A DNA stretch of 64,000 bases from Nitzschia sp. DOCU1 (Eukaryota > Bacillariophyta > Bacillariophyceae > Bacillariales > Bacillariaceae): the NCBI GenBank assembly GCA_951394045.1, contig OX595997.1, positions 434,001 to 498,000 of the forward strand, in the 5' to 3' direction. Positions 1 through 10,213 of the stretch are shown here, one piece after another (positions within the stretch are counted from its first letter, which is position 1; the number at the start of each line of letters is the position of its first letter). A program made the position numbers and the translations under genes. The notes beneath the pieces are model-generated. The model made no database searches. It had not been told where the DNA came from and was given only the letters and a program-made list of their open reading frames with translations.

Positions 1-144
1 AAGCTCTTGCTCCGCATTTGTGAATTGGAAGATCGAGTCTTGCTACGAGAAGTCGAAGTTGGACAGTTGAAGAATGACGTAAGCATCTTCCAAATCGAGG
101 CGGCCCACAAGAAACGAATGGATAGGTTGCTGGGCGATGCATAG
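1..144 (+). CDS. 3' end of a coiled-coil protein gene (partial)
   Basis: The first base is in frame with an open reading frame that ends at TAG 142-144, so 47 C-terminal residues are visible and the gene begins outside the window. The residues are rich in Leu, Glu, Arg and Lys with heptad-like spacing (for example CELEDRVLLREVEVGQLKND), which suggests a coiled coil. Its 3' end converges on the oxidoreductase gene, with only 76 bp between the two stop codons. No family can be assigned from this fragment. It could be a chance ORF, but composition and lack of stops from the window edge favour a real gene end. Confidence 0.5.
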   Translation, partial: KLLLRICELEDRVLLREVEVGQLKNDVSIFQIEAAHKKRMDRLLGDA

Positions 145-220
145 ATTTGCTATTACCAAAACGTAGGGTGACTACTTATAGTATATCATACTTTCTTTAC
201 TCTTGAACTTGTACATACTA

Positions 221-2387
221 CTAGGCCTTCATTCGTTCTTCCAAAGCCTTCTTTTCATCGTCATCCGGCCACCTCTGTGTCAAAGACGACGTTGCAGGCC
301 AGGGCCTTCCTCCTACTTCTTCCAAAGGCATGCCCGTTTCTCGAGCAATAATCGCTTTGACGCGGGCTTCACAATTGTAATTGTCGGGATCTGCCTGACA
401 ATGTCCCATACCTGCCCGGGTCCGCTTTCGAATACCCTGAGTCGAGTCAATGGGAAGTGAGCGTCGCAATGCCCGAACCACTTCAAGTTCCGTTACTTTT
501 TCGCACTTGCAAATGACATTGACCGCCATTTGGGCCTCATTAATTCCATCGGAATCATTCTTTCCCACGGGACCAACCTTGAGGCCCTTCATTCCTCCCG
601 CCTTGGGGATGATGATCGGAGCTCTTTGCGGATTAAATGAAGGATTTTTACGCAACGTACATCCCGCTTCTTCCAACAAGCGTACCACTTCCAAGGCAAT
701 CGCCGGCGATCCCGCAAGCCCCGGAGAATCAATCCCCGCCACGTGAATCATGCGTCCATCCACACTGGAATTTTCAATAATCCAATCACCCCGATCCGAC
801 TTGGCACGGGCTCCACAAAAGGCATGAATCGTTTCTTTTGGGTCAAAGCTAGGGACCAATTCTTGACATTTACTCAAAATGTAGTGTTGAATATCGGCAA
901 AACTCATATTTTTCGCATCGGCTTGATGCATATCTCGAGCGGTCGGTCCCAAAATCAAATTGCCCCACAAGGTCGTTTGGACCAAGACACCTTTACCCAA
1001 CACAGGATCGGGACATGGAAATAAGGTATGTTTGGCCAGATGACCTTGATTGCGATTCAACAAGAGATAATCGCCCAAACGTGGCTTAATTTTGAAACTG
1101 GCATCTCCAATCATTCGTGCAATTTGATCCGACGCACTTCCGGCACAATTAATGACGTATTTAGCACGAATTGTCTCGGTTTCGACAGTGACACCGTCCA
1201 TGATGCGAGCCGAACCGGATCCACCCACTTTCATATCTTCCACCTCGACAGGTGTCCCGCCAGCTCCCACAACGTTTCCCGCCTTTTTGACCAAATCTTG
1301 AAGTGGTGTCGTCTTGTAGACAAAACCTTTTCCTGGCATGTTACCCATGGTCAATTGATAGAGTACCAAACCTACTAGTACGCCAATAATGGCAGGAAAG
1401 AAATGTCGATGCAAGCCTTGATGACCCGAAGACACCAAGAAAATCAAGACGGCCAAAATTGCCACCAATACACTGAGTTTGGTACTATCCAAACCTTTGG
1501 CCTGAGAAGAAGCTTCCACATAGGCTTTTGGTTCCCAATGATTGACTTGAAGTTCCATGTAATTGTCATCGGAAGCATCAATTGCAGTGACTTGTCGTCG
1601 AATTCGTAATTCGACACCATTGTCCACGGCATTTTCGGCCAGTGCAATGGTAAACTCCTGTGAAAAAAAGAATAATAGATGGGAACAGGAATGCAGAGGG
1701 TGATACTACTCTAGATCGATCCATGCCGGCCATACTTACATATGGTATCACATTGCCCGCATCCGGACTATACAATGCAGCAATGACATTGTCATTCACG
1801 TAGGGTTCCAATTTGCGAATTTCCTCCTTTTCCAAAATTCGCAAGCGTTGCACGCCATTGGTCTTTCCGCGTTCCAGTAATTCTTGTAGTTCTTTGCGAT
1901 CTTCTTCTTTGGTGGCCAGTACCATGCTCCCATTTAATTGATATCCAAATCGTAATTCTTTATCTAGTGCGGGAAACAATTGATTGCCCTTCCAACAAAA
2001 CTTGGCCCGATTCGTGCCAGGAGTATCATCATAGCCCGCATGGACAATGCCCGAATTGCCCTTGGTGGCCCCTTGCGAAACATCATCGGCGGCTTCCAAC
2101 CAAATCACAGACAAATTATAGCGAGACAATTCACGAGCAATGGCGGCACCAATACAACCTGCCCCTACAATACAAACATCATAATCGACACCATTGGGAC
2201 TGGAACGATTCGCCGAACGACTCCGGGGACAAGGTTTGTGGCTGGGTTTACATCCTGAACAATCCTTTTCGATACCCATAAATGCCCCGTGACAATCTTC
2301 CAAATCCAACCATTTACCACCATAATACACGCCTTTGACACCATGTTGGCGGGGTGGGGCTCCTGGGGCATCAGCGTTAGGAGGCAT
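221..2387 (-). CDS. FAD-dependent oxidoreductase with BFD-like C-terminal domain (glycerol-3-phosphate / 2-hydroxyglutarate dehydrogenase type)
   Basis: Two exons, 2387-1740 and 1657-221, are joined across an 82-bp GT-AG intron (1658-1739) in phase 0, giving about 694 residues. The splice fuses ...NVIPY to EFTIALAENAV, the continuous sequence expected of the DAO fold. The N-terminal half carries the FAD dinucleotide motif (VCIVGAGCIGAAIARELSR) followed by GNSGIVHAGYD, typical of GlpA- and L2HGDH-like enzymes. The C-terminus has CKCEKVTE and a GMGHCQADPDNYNC segment, matching the cysteine-rich BFD-like [2Fe-2S] region of GlpA-type enzymes. Unusually, the central part contains two hydrophobic stretches (around LSVLVAILAVLIFLVSS and FFPAIIGVLVGLVLY), suggesting a membrane hairpin. 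The first in-frame ATG (2385-2387) follows an (ATG)8/(CAT)8 microsatellite. The substrate is not determined by sequence; the fold is certain, the exact reaction is inferred. Confidence 0.85.
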
Positions 2388-2409
2388 GATGATGATGATG
2401 ATGATGATG
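2386..2409. repeat. (ATG)8 trinucleotide microsatellite at the oxidoreductase start codon
   Basis: Eight consecutive ATG triplets on the plus strand (CAT on the coding strand) abut and overlap the start codon of the minus-strand oxidoreductase gene. Length change here would alter the 5' leader directly before the start. Confidence 0.9.
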
Positions 2410-3368
2410 AAACGACGAGGCAAACACAAATGCAATGGAGTCTATTGCCGACGGAATTCGCAACGACGACGACGACAAAGGAGATGTGTCGTCGCCTATC
2501 GCTTCTCGTTCACGATATATCTTTGAAGTCGCGATCTTTTTGTGCTTTTGTCGTTGTCCCACGCGGGGCTCTGACACCGTGCGAACCCCATGTGACACGG
2601 CTCGTCATCGTCGAATCGTTCTGTACAATAGTACACATCAACCGTACATGAAAGGCAATCTACAGAAGATATGACGTACAGTACTGTACAGTACACACGA
2701 CAAACCAAAGGATCCCAATCACGAACAATAAACAGCATCCGGGAATAAAGAAGGGCCTTTCGTCAACGCAGTCAGGAACGAGAAAATCTCATTGACAAAA
2801 GACCTATGCCTCGCTATGCAGGCTATCAACGGTACATAGGCGCGGCTACCTACCTGGTACCAGGTACGTGGCCGGACACTTGGTTGACGTCAGTGTTCCA
2901 AAAGAGAGGAAAAGATTCTCGTCTGTTTGTTTTGTTGCTGCCGCCGCTGAGCAGGAATCTGCGTACCTGGTACGGCGGTACGATATCCGAAGGCTATTAG
3001 GCGACGACCAAGAAAAGAAGAACACGTTCCCCTCGTCGTGCTACGTCTCTGGTGGTGGTCATAGACGATAACAAGGTGGTCATAGTAGACCATAACAACA
3101 AAGACAAGGAGAACCACTACTACCGCGACGACAGACCCCCGGAGAAACATCACCACCACCCGCCTGCACACAGTACCATGTCCACTTGTGCACCCTGGCT
3201 GCTCCTACGGCTCTTCTGTACTTTTAAAGTTAGAACTGTAGAATCCTACAAATAAGCTGGTACTTGACTTCAAAAAATGAGCCTGCCCACCCCAAATACT
3301 AGAGTACCACTATTAAACCAGCGCTACAGCAGAACAACAACAACAACAGCAAGTCCTTCTGTTCGTTT
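2410..3368. other. intergenic region without a recognisable gene
   Basis: No convincing coding sequence was seen. It holds several GTAC-rich palindromes, including GTACAGTACTGTAC near 2675-2688 and ACCTGGTACCAGGT near 2852-2865, and low-complexity AAC/GTT trinucleotide stretches. It presumably contains the oxidoreductase promoter. Confidence 0.5.
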
Positions 3369-3562
3369 GCTGCTGAGCAGTATTCACCAAGAACAGGAGT
3401 GCCGGAAGTGGTGCCACACTGCTGCAACAAGAACAAGAAGAATACCGCCGGGACCGCCGTAAGGTAAAGAAAGCTCGCACTTGTCGACGTGGTGGCAGCG
3501 TTACCTAAAGCAACGTCATCGTCTAGCAATATCATTGGTCGTTTGTGGAAGGAGAAAATGTA
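3369..3562 (+). repeat. 194-bp direct repeat, copy 1
   Basis: This block starts GCTGCTGAGCAG and ends GGAGAAAATGTA. It recurs 232 bp downstream with apparently a single substitution (ACACTGC versus ACATTGC). The near identity points to a recent tandem duplication including a 38-bp spacer. No protein function is recognised on either strand. Confidence 0.9.
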
Positions 3563-3600
3563 CACTTTAGGCACAGCAGCCACCACCACTTTTGGTCGTT

Positions 3601-3794
3601 GCTGCTGAGCAGTATTCACCAAGAACAGGAGTGCCGGAAGTGGTGCCACATTGCTGCAACAAGAACAAGAAGAATACCGCCGGGACCGCCGTAAGGTAAA
3701 GAAAGCTCGCACTTGTCGACGTGGTGGCAGCGTTACCTAAAGCAACGTCATCGTCTAGCAATATCATTGGTCGTTTGTGGAAGGAGAAAATGTA
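3601..3794 (+). repeat. 194-bp direct repeat, copy 2
   Basis: Second copy of the preceding repeat, ending about 180 bp upstream of the start codon of the secreted cysteine-rich protein gene, so it lies in that gene's likely promoter or leader. Confidence 0.9.
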
Positions 3795-3974
3795 GGCGAA
3801 TATAGGCACAGCCTCTTTTGCTGGTACGAAAGAAGCATTTGTTGTCGAAGAATCAATAAGAAGACAAGACGACGGAGTAGACTCTGTAATGGTAAAGATG
3901 GGCAACGTCAGCCACAGGGGATTCACTTGTTCCACCATATCTACAATGTTTCTTGTTGTTTCATAAATTTCATC

Positions 3975-6222
3975 ATGTTGAAGGTGTACAGCATCGTCGT
4001 AACTGCTGCGATTCTTTGCTGCGGCCTTCTTGTTACAGGAGATGAATCACCGTCCGGCATTACTGGAGGACGAGGATCAGAAACTAACAAGAAGAAACTA
4101 CAGGTGAAGAATGATAAACTTTTCATGATATCGTTGCTCCTTGCTTGAGGATCACAATCTCATTCCTGTTTTCTTTTGTACTACACCATCATTCACAACG
4201 TACACTAAGGACGCAACTGAAGACGCAAATTATACCCGCGAAGAAGTCCTCGAAGAAGAAAGAAGACGCATTTCCCTTGGCGCGGACGAGCGCTTCAACA
4301 ACAAGAAGAATAATGGCGGCACACAGCTCCGTCGTGGTCTAAACCCTGTTTGCGATCTAGGATCTTTTACTATTTCTGATCTCGCAGGCGTTCAGAGCCC
4401 GTTATTCACCTTGGGCAGTGTTAGCCTTCAAGAGTTGATCCAAGAAAAGTTTGATCAAACATTAACTGCAGGTGTGGGCGGTGACAATGGTTTTGTATTC
4501 TTGCCTCCTCGAGTCATCTGTGCTGAAGCCGTTGAGCAACTCTCCGATCTTGGTGAATCTTTCGAGGTTGAAGCATGTCAACGAATCGACTTTGTGAATG
4601 AAGTTGATATCTATGCCTTTGGTATCAGCGATCCTGAGAACTGGAGTTTTTGCGCAGCTATGAGTCCTGAGACGGGAACATACGCCCTTGGTCAGACAGG
4701 TATTCTTCCAGAGGCCAAACTGGGAGGTCTGACCATATCCCTTGATGCTGTGGCAATCTCATTGTCGAAAAGCCTTGAAGTTACCACTGTCAACAAAATG
4801 TGGGACAACACGGGGGCTCCAGCTCAAATTCCCGTCCCTGGACATGTTGCGATCCGCGGTACGGGAGAAATCGGCTTCAAGGCATCCGAAAAGGTAAAGG
4901 GCGTCATAGTAATCGACGCCTCAGTCGTCATTGACGCTGACTACAACGGAGACGGTATCGCACCGGTCTTGGCGGATAACAATCTTGCCGTCGACTTTGC
5001 CATACTGGTAGCGGGGAAAGCAGGCATCAAACTGCAGACCACCGCCTTTAACAAGAATACAGGGAAAAATGATCTTGTCCAGGAGCTCGATTTGACAACT
5101 TTGGTCTACGGTGCTGCTGACGTCTACACTGTTGTTAACGGTGTGGACACATCCATTCAAATTGCTGCATCTTTGACAGCTAAATTGCAGGGAATCTGCG
5201 ATGTTGCCCCACAACTTGACTTGCTCTGTGATATCTTTGATGGCAATTCAGGTATTTCCGGAGCTATACGGTCATACGCTAACAAGGGTGGTTTCGGATT
5301 ACAGTTTGCTGTTGAGGGCACTATCGGATTGAATAGTGATTTTGTTGAAGACATCATCGGTTGGCCTGACGATGGGAAAATGTTTAGTGCAACGTTCAGC
5401 CTTGGTTTCAGAGGAGATGCTCTTTATGTGTGTGCCGATGTTGGAGCCTTGAAGTGGTGCTGGGACCGCTGTTCTGACAGTAACGAATGCGAAAATTCAC
5501 ACTTCTGCTCCATGCCCTCCGGTGTCTGCGTCGAGGATCGCGATAACGGCGCCCTCTGCGGTGGCGACTATGCATGCAAGTCCGGATTTTGTGTCCGTGG
5601 AATCTGCTCAGAATGTCCAACCTTGGATAGCAGCGATGGCTGCGAGTTGAATGAGTTTTGTGGACAAGGATTCGATTTCGGCTACCGATGTGAAACAAAG
5701 CGCGACCTCGGGGCGCCCTGTTCTGACAATAATGCATGCATGTCAAACCACTGTGTTGGAGGTTTCTGCTCAGAATGCCCGACCTTGGATAGCAGCGATG
5801 GCTGCGACTTGAATGAGTTTTGTGGACAAGGATTCAATTTTGGCTACCGATGTGAAACGAAACGTGGCGTGGGTGCCGCCTGTTCGTCGAACAATGCTTG
5901 TATGTCGAATAAATGCGATTGGGGCTTTTGTGTCCAATGCTACCGCGATGGCACGGGTTGCAGCAATAGCGAGTATTGTGATTTGGGGCGTTGCAAGGCC
6001 AAACTATCCACAGGCTCAGTCTGTGTCGAAAACCGCGTCTGCAAGACCAATAAATGTGATGCAGGCTTCTGCGTTGACTGCTATCGTAGTGGCTCGGGCT
6101 GTACCAGCAAGCAGTACTGTGATCTAGGGCGGTGCAAGACAAAGTTGAGCTCAGGCAGCATTTGTGTTGAGGACCGCGTCTGTATGAGCGGAGACTGCGC
6201 ATGGTATCTTAAATGCAGATAG
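3975..6222 (+). CDS. secreted cysteine-rich repeat protein
   Basis: Exon 1 (3975-4103) encodes a signal peptide (MLKVYSIVVTAAILCCGLLV). A 106-bp GT-AG intron (4104-4209) in phase 0 leads to exon 2 (4210-6222), for about 713 residues in all. Starting instead at the ATG inside the intron region would lose the signal peptide. Residues of roughly 60-460 form a domain I do not recognise. The last ~250 residues are a chain of disulphide-type modules with regularly spaced cysteines, in which units such as CSECPTLDSSDGC and YCDLGRCK(A/T)KLS are nearly duplicated at both DNA and protein level. This looks like EGF/dickkopf-like extracellular cysteine-rich repeats. It probably acts in the wall, mucilage or cell surface, but that is inference; no catalytic motif was seen. 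Confidence 0.75.
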
Positions 6223-6565
6223 AAGCTCACCCGAGTTCCGAGTTCTTTGTTTGGACGACGACGATGAAAGTACCCACCGACTAAGCCGAAGAATCCGTTT
6301 CCGACTGCAATCCCACTTCTCTCAGCCACCACTCGTCTCACATCATGTTTGGCAAGATGTAAGATGCCGCTACGACAGGCACCTGAACTTGACCCTTTTA
6401 TAATCATCATTCACTAACTCTCCAGTACTAATATTTCTAATGTAAGAAATTTCCCGCTTTCACATAGGCGCGGCATCTTTAATTTATTCTTTTACTTCAC
6501 CTTCCTGGTGCTCTCTCGAATAACGTCGCAAAACATTCACAACTTTTTAGTCTGCTGCCTGATCA
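6223..6565. other. intergenic spacer
   Basis: No gene or repeat recognised between the cysteine-rich protein and the LRR pseudogene; presumably 3' UTR plus promoter. Confidence 0.5.
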
Positions 6566-7604
6566 ATGAAGGAAGTAGGTGCGACGACCCCGGAAGGAGT
6601 ATCGGATGATGAGTCCAAACATCGCGCAAGGGTCTGGAAAGTGACGGTTTGCGCGCCTCGTTCTTTCGATCGGTGTCATTTTGGCGGTTGCCATTCCTTT
6701 GTCCAACCAGAAGGCCGAGAGGCCCACTGCGGCATCCCCTGCGCCCACAAAGCTCTATAATTACCTCGTGGATCTCTTTTATCCTTTTTCAGGCGATGCA
6801 CTAACAACCGAGTCGACCCCACAGTTCCTGGGAATGGAATGGATTGCCTTGAAGATCCAATGACCCTCCCAATGAATGAAACAAGTCTTTTGTTGGAACG
6901 CTACGCTGCCGCTGTCCTATATTTTGCCCTGGATGGACCCAATTGGGATCCAAACTACAAGTTCCTGTCGAATACATCTATTTGCGATTGGCATAATTTT
7001 GTGGATGATTTGGGTCTTCACTGCGACGACCGGACCAATAGCACTCTGTATCGTATCGAACTGAGTAGGTAACAAAAGAGCAGGGCCATGTTGCCATTTT
7101 TCGACTCGCCCATTTTGTTTCTTTCGCCTCGTATAAATTATGGCAGGTGGTAATGGTTTGAGGGGACAGCTCCCGACAGAAATCTTGGCGTTTTCAAATC
7201 TCGCGGTTCTGTCCCTCGTGACCGGTCATGGCCTAACTGGAACCCTACCGTCGGAACTGGCTGCAATGACCAGTTTGGCCTTCCTTCAGCTAGCTGAGCT
7301 CATGTCGACAGGAACCATTCCCAACTCGTATGAAAAGTTGACACGGCTGGACATTGTCAATTTAAATACCAATCTTTTGACTGGGACAATTCCTTCGGGC
7401 CTGACGCCGGCATCCCGCGAAGACATTTCTGCAGCCGTGTTTTCCGGGAATATGCTGGAAGGACCTTTGCCAGTAATTACTCGACAGTCGGCGATCATGT
7501 TTTTGCTCATGCATGACAACTTTTTCACCGGAACCATCCCATCGCGCTACTATGCACAGGCCAAGAACTTGAAGTATGCTCCTCAATAACAATAATGATA
7601 TCAC
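6566..7604 (+). pseudogene. 5' part of a membrane-anchored LRR gene, frameshifted and interrupted by a retrotransposon
   Basis: The reading starts at ATG 6566 with a polar N-terminus, then a membrane segment (LSIGVILAVAIPL), a pre-LRR segment (YAAAVLYFALDGPNWDPN) and LRR units of the LTGTLPSEL type. This is the layout of the intact LRR protein elsewhere in the window. Continuity needs changes of frame at about 6640-6660, 6846-6855 and 7574-7582, so the gene is already broken before the insertion. An 82-bp GT-AG intron (7065-7146) is still recognisable and joins ...YRIELS to GNGLRGQLP. The coding sequence stops at the transposon target site and resumes at 15084. Single-base assembly errors could explain some shifts, but three of them plus an insertion favour a pseudogene. 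Confidence 0.8.
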
Positions 7605-7609
7605 TGGGA
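7605..7609 (+). repeat. target-site duplication TGGGA, left copy
   Basis: Five bases immediately before the TG of the 5' LTR, matched exactly by 15084-15088 immediately after the CA of the 3' LTR. A 5-bp duplication is the usual size for Ty1/copia integrase. Confidence 0.9.
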
Positions 7610-8921
7610 TGTGACGTTTGTGGCGACAATCAACAAACATCTGGCGCATGCCCGACTGCCTTTACACTGAGATATGTTTGTCCACCGAGGAACTTCGATA
7701 CCGCGCAAGCAAAGCGCGAAAACGAGGTAACCGTTTTGGCGATAATCCGACGTTCACTTCCCCCGTTCACTTCCCCCCGAAATCTCCCGAAGTCTCCCGA
7801 AGTAACCCGGCTTCCCGAAGTTCTCCCGAGGTTCGCCCGAAGTCCTCCCGAAGTTCACACGGTCGACCCAATATCGCGCCGGCCAGTACAACCGCCGCGT
7901 CAGCCCCGTCCGGTTTTACAATAGGCGTTTGGAAAACGTTTCGTGGACCACATCGCTCAAACAAGATCTCGAGGCGCAGCGTCACCGCCAGAGCAAAGTA
8001 ACCGTGACCGTGTTCCTATTTCTCCAACAACTACCGACCTTTCCACATCCGTCCCACCCATTTCACATTGTTTGTGTTGACTCCGTTGCATTCCAGTTTT
8101 CTCGAACCGCTTCGAATACGTGAGTGTGGTCGGCCGACTCGGAAAATTGTCTGTTGTTGCCGTCGGACTGGCTCGATGGGCGTGCGCACGGTCATCGCTT
8201 TGGCGCGCACGGTAGACGAGTTCCCGAAGTCCTCCCGAAGTCCTCCCGAAGTCGTTTTAGCGATACTTGTCAAGGCACTCGGAATAACGCGGAATTTAAG
8301 GCAATCACTTTTATGCCTTCTCCATATATGCTCTATATATGCCCAAGTAACGCATGGGCCTGCGCGTCTCGTGATGTGGGGAATAGCAATTCCTTACACC
8401 ACGGGAAGAAGTTACTGATGAGGACGGCGCGCGACCACACTACTATGCCCCCATAGCCCACTGGCATATATGCAACGAGCACGGCGAGCGGCAGGACCCA
8501 AAAGGCGGTGTTCGACCAATTACTGACTTGTTCCGCACGAGTTCTGGCGGAACCCTTCAACCCATCACTCCAAATCAGCCATAGCATCGTTACCAGCTAC
8601 CTATTCGACGACGACGATTGCTACATTCGTAAAATTGACCTCTCGATGGTCCTTATATCTATGCATTCACGGCGATCCTACATGACACCTTGCGACACGA
8701 GCCCAAGAGCGGGCAACCTAAGTATCTTTACCCAACATGCTTTCAAACGATCGAAACGTCGAACAACGTCTTCTTTTCATGTCAATTCATCTCTATTTTA
8801 CTTCAGAAAACACAGAAACAGTAACTTCATAGAAAAACAATCTATCGCCGCAATTACTCAACTCTACCGCTATCACTAGCTATCGCCCAGCGATACAGCC
8901 AATTTGGACCATATCGTCACA
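7610..8921 (+). repeat. 5' LTR (1312 bp, with a 719-bp extra segment)
   Basis: Starts TGTGACGTTTGTGGCG and ends ATATCGTCACA. Removing 7644-8362 leaves exactly the 593 bp of the 3' LTR, so the two differ by one clean length change plus substitutions. Confidence 0.95.
7644..8362. other. 719-bp segment present only in the 5' LTR
   Basis: It follows CTG at 7641-7643 and ends with a second CTG at 8360-8362, so it equals a 716-bp insert plus a 3-bp duplication. It contains clusters of CCCGAAGT(CCT) repeats near 7780-7855 and 8220-8255. Its ends (GCGCATGCCC and, reversed, GCCCATGCG) are only weakly inverted. It could be a small element inserted after integration, or the ancestral LTR sequence lost from the 3' LTR by deletion between CTG repeats. 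No coding function recognised. Confidence 0.75.
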
Positions 8922-8968
8922 CGCTTCCTCTGCGCAAAGATCGATAAACTCACCGCAACGCCCTCACA

Positions 8969-10213
8969 ATGGCCGCTCAAGTTCCCTTTGCGCTCGCTCC
9001 TGCACTTGTGGGAGCCGCCGTCAACGATCCTATCGACTACTCAACTTGAGCCGGTCAAGCACTCTACCAGTCTGCGACTGAAAAGTTCCCTACATCTTTG
9101 CCGGAAAAGACTTGTCGATCGTCACCTGGTTGCAGGCCATCAAGGACCACTGGATGGACCGAAATCCTGGACATCCTAGTGGGTCAAGATGCTCAAGGAG
9201 TCGACATCTTCCGTCCTCTCCTTGACGAGTATGGACTCATCACTTTGGCCATGGTCAGGCAGAACGCCATCGACGACTACATCAGCATGCAGGTCCGCAA
9301 CGGACAGATCTCGACACAGATCTACATTGCATGCCGCAAATCGATTTCTGAATCAGTCGATGAACGCTTGGTGACCGAAGCAGCGAGCTACACCATCAAT
9401 GGAGTCTCAGATGGTCCCTGCTTCATCAGAACTATCATCGAGCTCTATCAGGTGCAGACCAAGGGCACCACCTCTCAACTCCGCATCCAGATTTCCAAGG
9501 CAAAGGAGTTGATAGTCGAGAAAGGCTACGACGTTGATGCTTTCAACACCAGCATCGACGCCATTGTCCAACGTCTGGCTTCCAGTGGCAAGACTTCGGA
9601 GGACCTCTTCACCCATCTGACGAAAGCGTACAAGCAGGTTCCGGATAAGGCCTTCAGAGCCTACATCCGCAAGAAGATCGACGACCACAACGATTGATCG
9701 ATTGTGCTCACCACATCCCAACTCATGCACTTTGCCAAGTCAAAGTATGATGAGATCCTCAAGGAAGGGGAGTGGATGTCAGCATCTGCTGACAGCCAGC
9801 TGGTTGCCTTGACTGCGCAGCTAGAGCAAGTCAACATGGACAACAAGAACCTCAAACCTCAATGGGAAGACCGCCGTGCCAAGCAGGTCAAGTTTGGATG
9901 CAACGACAAACCCAAGGGCAAGGGACCCAAGCAGGGGCCCCGAGCACTAGGCGCAGGCGCTGACAAGAGCAAGTGGGCCTGGAAAGACCAAACCCCCAAG
10001 CCTGGTCAGCACACTCGGACCTTCAAAGGCAAGACCTACCACTGGTGCAAGTTTCACAAGAAGTGGACTTTGCACAAGTCTGCCGAATGCCGTCTCGCGA
10101 GGCATGAAGAGCACCATGAGAATGGCGCGGCCCGAAATGTCCAGATGACGGCCCGAAATTTCCAGATGAACGCGACCCTCGACTACGAGGCCGGCTTGCT
10201 CGATGAGGCTTGA
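8969..10213 (+). pseudogene. retrotransposon gag (broken)
   Basis: A reading frame starting at ATG 8969 is interrupted by TGA at 9047-9049 and 9695-9697. A short segment around 9095-9160 reads correctly only in another frame, so there are two compensating frameshifts. The C-terminal part is Lys-rich and has a Cys/His cluster (YHWCKFHKKWTLHKSAEC), as expected for a nucleocapsid-type region of diatom copia elements. It ends at TGA 10211-10213, with the downstream pol frame being the same frame. Confidence 0.75.

Noticed and set aside
3567..3938. Minus-strand 123-codon ORF across the direct repeat
   Set aside because: Its sequence is simply duplicated with the repeat and has no ATG-supported or conserved protein feature.
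7595..8001. Proline/arginine-rich ORFs in the 5' LTR
   Set aside because: They arise from CCCGAAGT repeats in the 719-bp segment and read equally well in several frames.
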